Below, one piece after another: positions 5,670 through 6,851 of a stretch of 6,851 nucleotides of DNA. Source of the stretch: Gp6-AA40 sp050742535 (GTDB lineage Bacteria; Acidobacteriota; Vicinamibacteria; Vicinamibacterales; UBA2999); assembly GCA_050742535.1 (NCBI GenBank), contig JBOGIQ010000331.1, positions 1-6,851 on the forward strand. The letters are read 5' to 3'. The notes below the pieces were generated by a model that saw only the letters and a program-made list of their open reading frames with translations, was not told the DNA's origin and did no database searches. The translations under genes were made by a program, and so were the position numbers. Each line of letters starts with the position of its first letter. Positions within the stretch are counted from its first letter, which is position 1.

Positions 5670-6212
5670 GTGAGTATTGGTGCCGAACATCCTGGTGGCG
5701 TCATCTTCCGTCGACTCCAGCAGAGCGAAGTCGACGCCGCCGTGGCTATTCTCGACGCGGCGGCCGAATGGCTGCTCGCCCGTGGCATTCGGCAGTGGAC
5801 GACCACGTACCCCCGTGAGCTATATCAACGAGCACAGGAGCATGGCGAAAACTTCGGTCTTTTCGATCGCGACCGTGTCATTGCCATCGTGACGGTGACG
5901 ACCGCACCGCCAGAATGGGAAGCGGAACTACGCGGTCAGCATGCGCGCTGGATAACGAAGCTTGCGGTTGCGGCCGATTGTCACGGCCGAGGCCTGGGAC
6001 GGCGCCTGGCTGAGGAGATGTTGGACCACCTGCGTCGAGAGGGCGCACCGAGTGCATGGCTGGACTGCAGAAATGGTCCTCTCGTCGCCTTCTACGAGTC
6101 GCTCGGCTTCGTGCGCATCACGAACAAGGTCGTCGAGTTCGACACCGGGCCGCTCGATGTCGTGTTGATGAAGAGGGCGTTGGAGGCCGGGTCTGCGCCG
6201 GGTGTAGGATGA
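5670..6212 (+). CDS. GNAT-family N-acetyltransferase
   Basis: 180 residues from GTG 5670; an in-frame TGA at 5652 bounds the frame and no ATG occurs before residue 117, so GTG is the most likely start although no Shine-Dalgarno is visible. The fold order is that of GNAT enzymes: an N-terminal strand VIFRRLQ (11-17), helix 19-40, strands around 62-77 (FGLFDRDRVIAIVTV), then motif A, WITKLAVAADCHGRGLGRRL (94-113). There the acetyl-CoA pyrophosphate loop reads HGRGLG, with His at the usual Gln/Arg position. Motif B, GPLVAFYESLGFVRI (136-150), carries the family Tyr. The family transfers acetyl from acetyl-CoA to an amine; the acceptor (metabolite, antibiotic or protein) cannot be inferred. Cytoplasmic. 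The stop overlaps the amidohydrolase start by ATGA, suggesting a two-gene operon. Confidence 0.88.
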   Translation: MSIGAEHPGGVIFRRLQQSEVDAAVAILDAAAEWLLARGIRQWTTTYPRELYQRAQEHGENFGLFDRDRVIAIVTVTTAPPEWEAELRGQHARWITKLAVAADCHGRGLGRRLAEEMLDHLRREGAPSAWLDCRNGPLVAFYESLGFVRITNKVVEFDTGPLDVVLMKRALEAGSAPGVG

Positions 6213-6851
6213 GCGCCGGCATGCTCTCGCGACGCGATCTGTTGCGACGCACCCTGGCGGGATCAGTAGCGTACGCAGGACACGAAATCCTCGCCGGGGC
6301 GTCGCGGCTCGATGCGGCACAACGCGGCGGGCCAGCTGCGGATCTCCTCCTCACCAACGGACGATTCGTCGATGGCAGCGGCGCCGTGGGATCGGCGTTG
6401 ACGATCAGGAACGGGCGCATCGCCGGCGTCGGCGAGGCGCGCAATCTGGGATCTGCAGCGCGGACCATAAACTTGGGTGGACGCACCGTCGTGCCTGGTC
6501 TCTTCGACGCGCACGTGCACTACACACGCGCCGGTGTCAATCCCGGCTACGAAGCGAGGCGCGTCGAACGTGCATTCTCGATCGCCGAGCTGCAGGAGGC
6601 GATCGCGACGCGCGCGGCGTCGGTTCCGCCGGGCGGCTTCATCACGTGCATCGGTGGCTGGAACCACACCCAGCTTGCCGAGAATCGACGTCCAACACAG
6701 TCCGACCTGGACGCAGCCGCGCCGAAGCACGGCGTCTACATTTCCGGCACCGGCGGCGGCACGGGTGCGATCACGAACAGCGTTGGCCGTGCGTTCTTCG
6801 CCGCGCGCGGGGTGATGGTCCACCCCGCGACGACGGCATGCGACTTCAGGT
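6209..6851 (+). CDS. Tat-exported YtcJ-like amidohydrolase, N-terminal part (runs off right edge)
   Basis: 214 residues are visible with no stop. SRRDLLRRTLAGSV (7-20) is a twin-arginine signal, so the protein is exported folded, probably with its metal. ADLLLTNGRFVDGSGAVGSA (44-63) and IRNGRIAGVG (66-75) are the N-terminal beta-sandwich strands of the amidohydrolase superfamily. GRTVVPGLFDAHVHYTRAG (91-109) ends strand 1 of the barrel with the metal-binding pair H102 and H104. The following ITCIGGWNHTQLAENRRPTQ (145-164) resembles the W-rich segment of the amidohydrolase-3 (YtcJ-like) group, which includes N-substituted amide hydrolases. The rest of the metal site lies outside the window. 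ATG 6209 overlaps the GNAT stop; ATG 6221 (residue 5) has AGGA 11 bases upstream and may be the true start. Confidence 0.85.
   Translation, partial: MSAGMLSRRDLLRRTLAGSVAYAGHEILAGASRLDAAQRGGPAADLLLTNGRFVDGSGAVGSALTIRNGRIAGVGEARNLGSAARTINLGGRTVVPGLFDAHVHYTRAGVNPGYEARRVERAFSIAELQEAIATRAASVPPGGFITCIGGWNHTQLAENRRPTQSDLDAAAPKHGVYISGTGGGTGAITNSVGRAFFAARGVMVHPATTACDFR

Noticed and set aside
5335..5806. Minus-strand open frames across the gap before the GNAT gene
   Set aside because: They overlap the PF04020 and GNAT genes, are Arg/Ser-rich, and show no domain or ribosome binding site.

Overview
This is a high-GC bacterial window. The gene content suggests Acidobacteriota, probably Vicinamibacteria-like: a TonB-dependent receptor with an N-terminal carboxypeptidase-regulatory-like domain, two secreted proteins of kinds I associate with that phylum, a secreted amidase, and a Tat-exported amidohydrolase. 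The assignment is inference from gene types, since there is no rRNA or other phylogenetic marker here.

Left half, minus strand. From right to left it holds: an HTH protein with two ClpX-type C4 zinc fingers (2406-2927); a 107-bp gap with a GC-rich interleaved inverted repeat; a two-gene unit of secreted proteins of unknown function (1864-2298, then 939-1850, 13 bp apart); and the first 271 residues of a TonB-dependent receptor (814 to beyond the left edge) with its own promoter-like sequence.

Centre, divergent junction (about 2928-3019). The zinc-finger gene and the amidase gene point away from each other. Between them is a compact array of three alternating TGTCTA/TAGACA hexamers, the best operator candidate in the window.

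Right half, plus strand. A secreted amidase-signature enzyme (3020-5008) carries a GC palindrome and an 18-bp tandem repeat inside its coding sequence, just after the signal peptide. It overlaps a four-helix membrane protein of the PF04020 family (5005-5382) by ATGA. A 287-bp non-coding gap with two clear inverted repeats follows. Then come a GNAT acetyltransferase (5670-6212) and, again with an ATGA overlap, a Tat-exported YtcJ-like amidohydrolase cut by the right edge (6209-6851).

As a system, most products are exported or membrane-bound (receptor, two secreted proteins, amidase, amidohydrolase, PF04020 protein), which fits uptake and breakdown of amide-type compounds at the envelope. Nothing in the sequence ties them into one defined pathway. 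I see no transposase, phage module, CRISPR array, tRNA or rRNA. The most unusual items are the HTH/tandem-zinc-finger regulator-like protein with its triple-hexamer site, and the in-frame palindromic repeat in the amidase.
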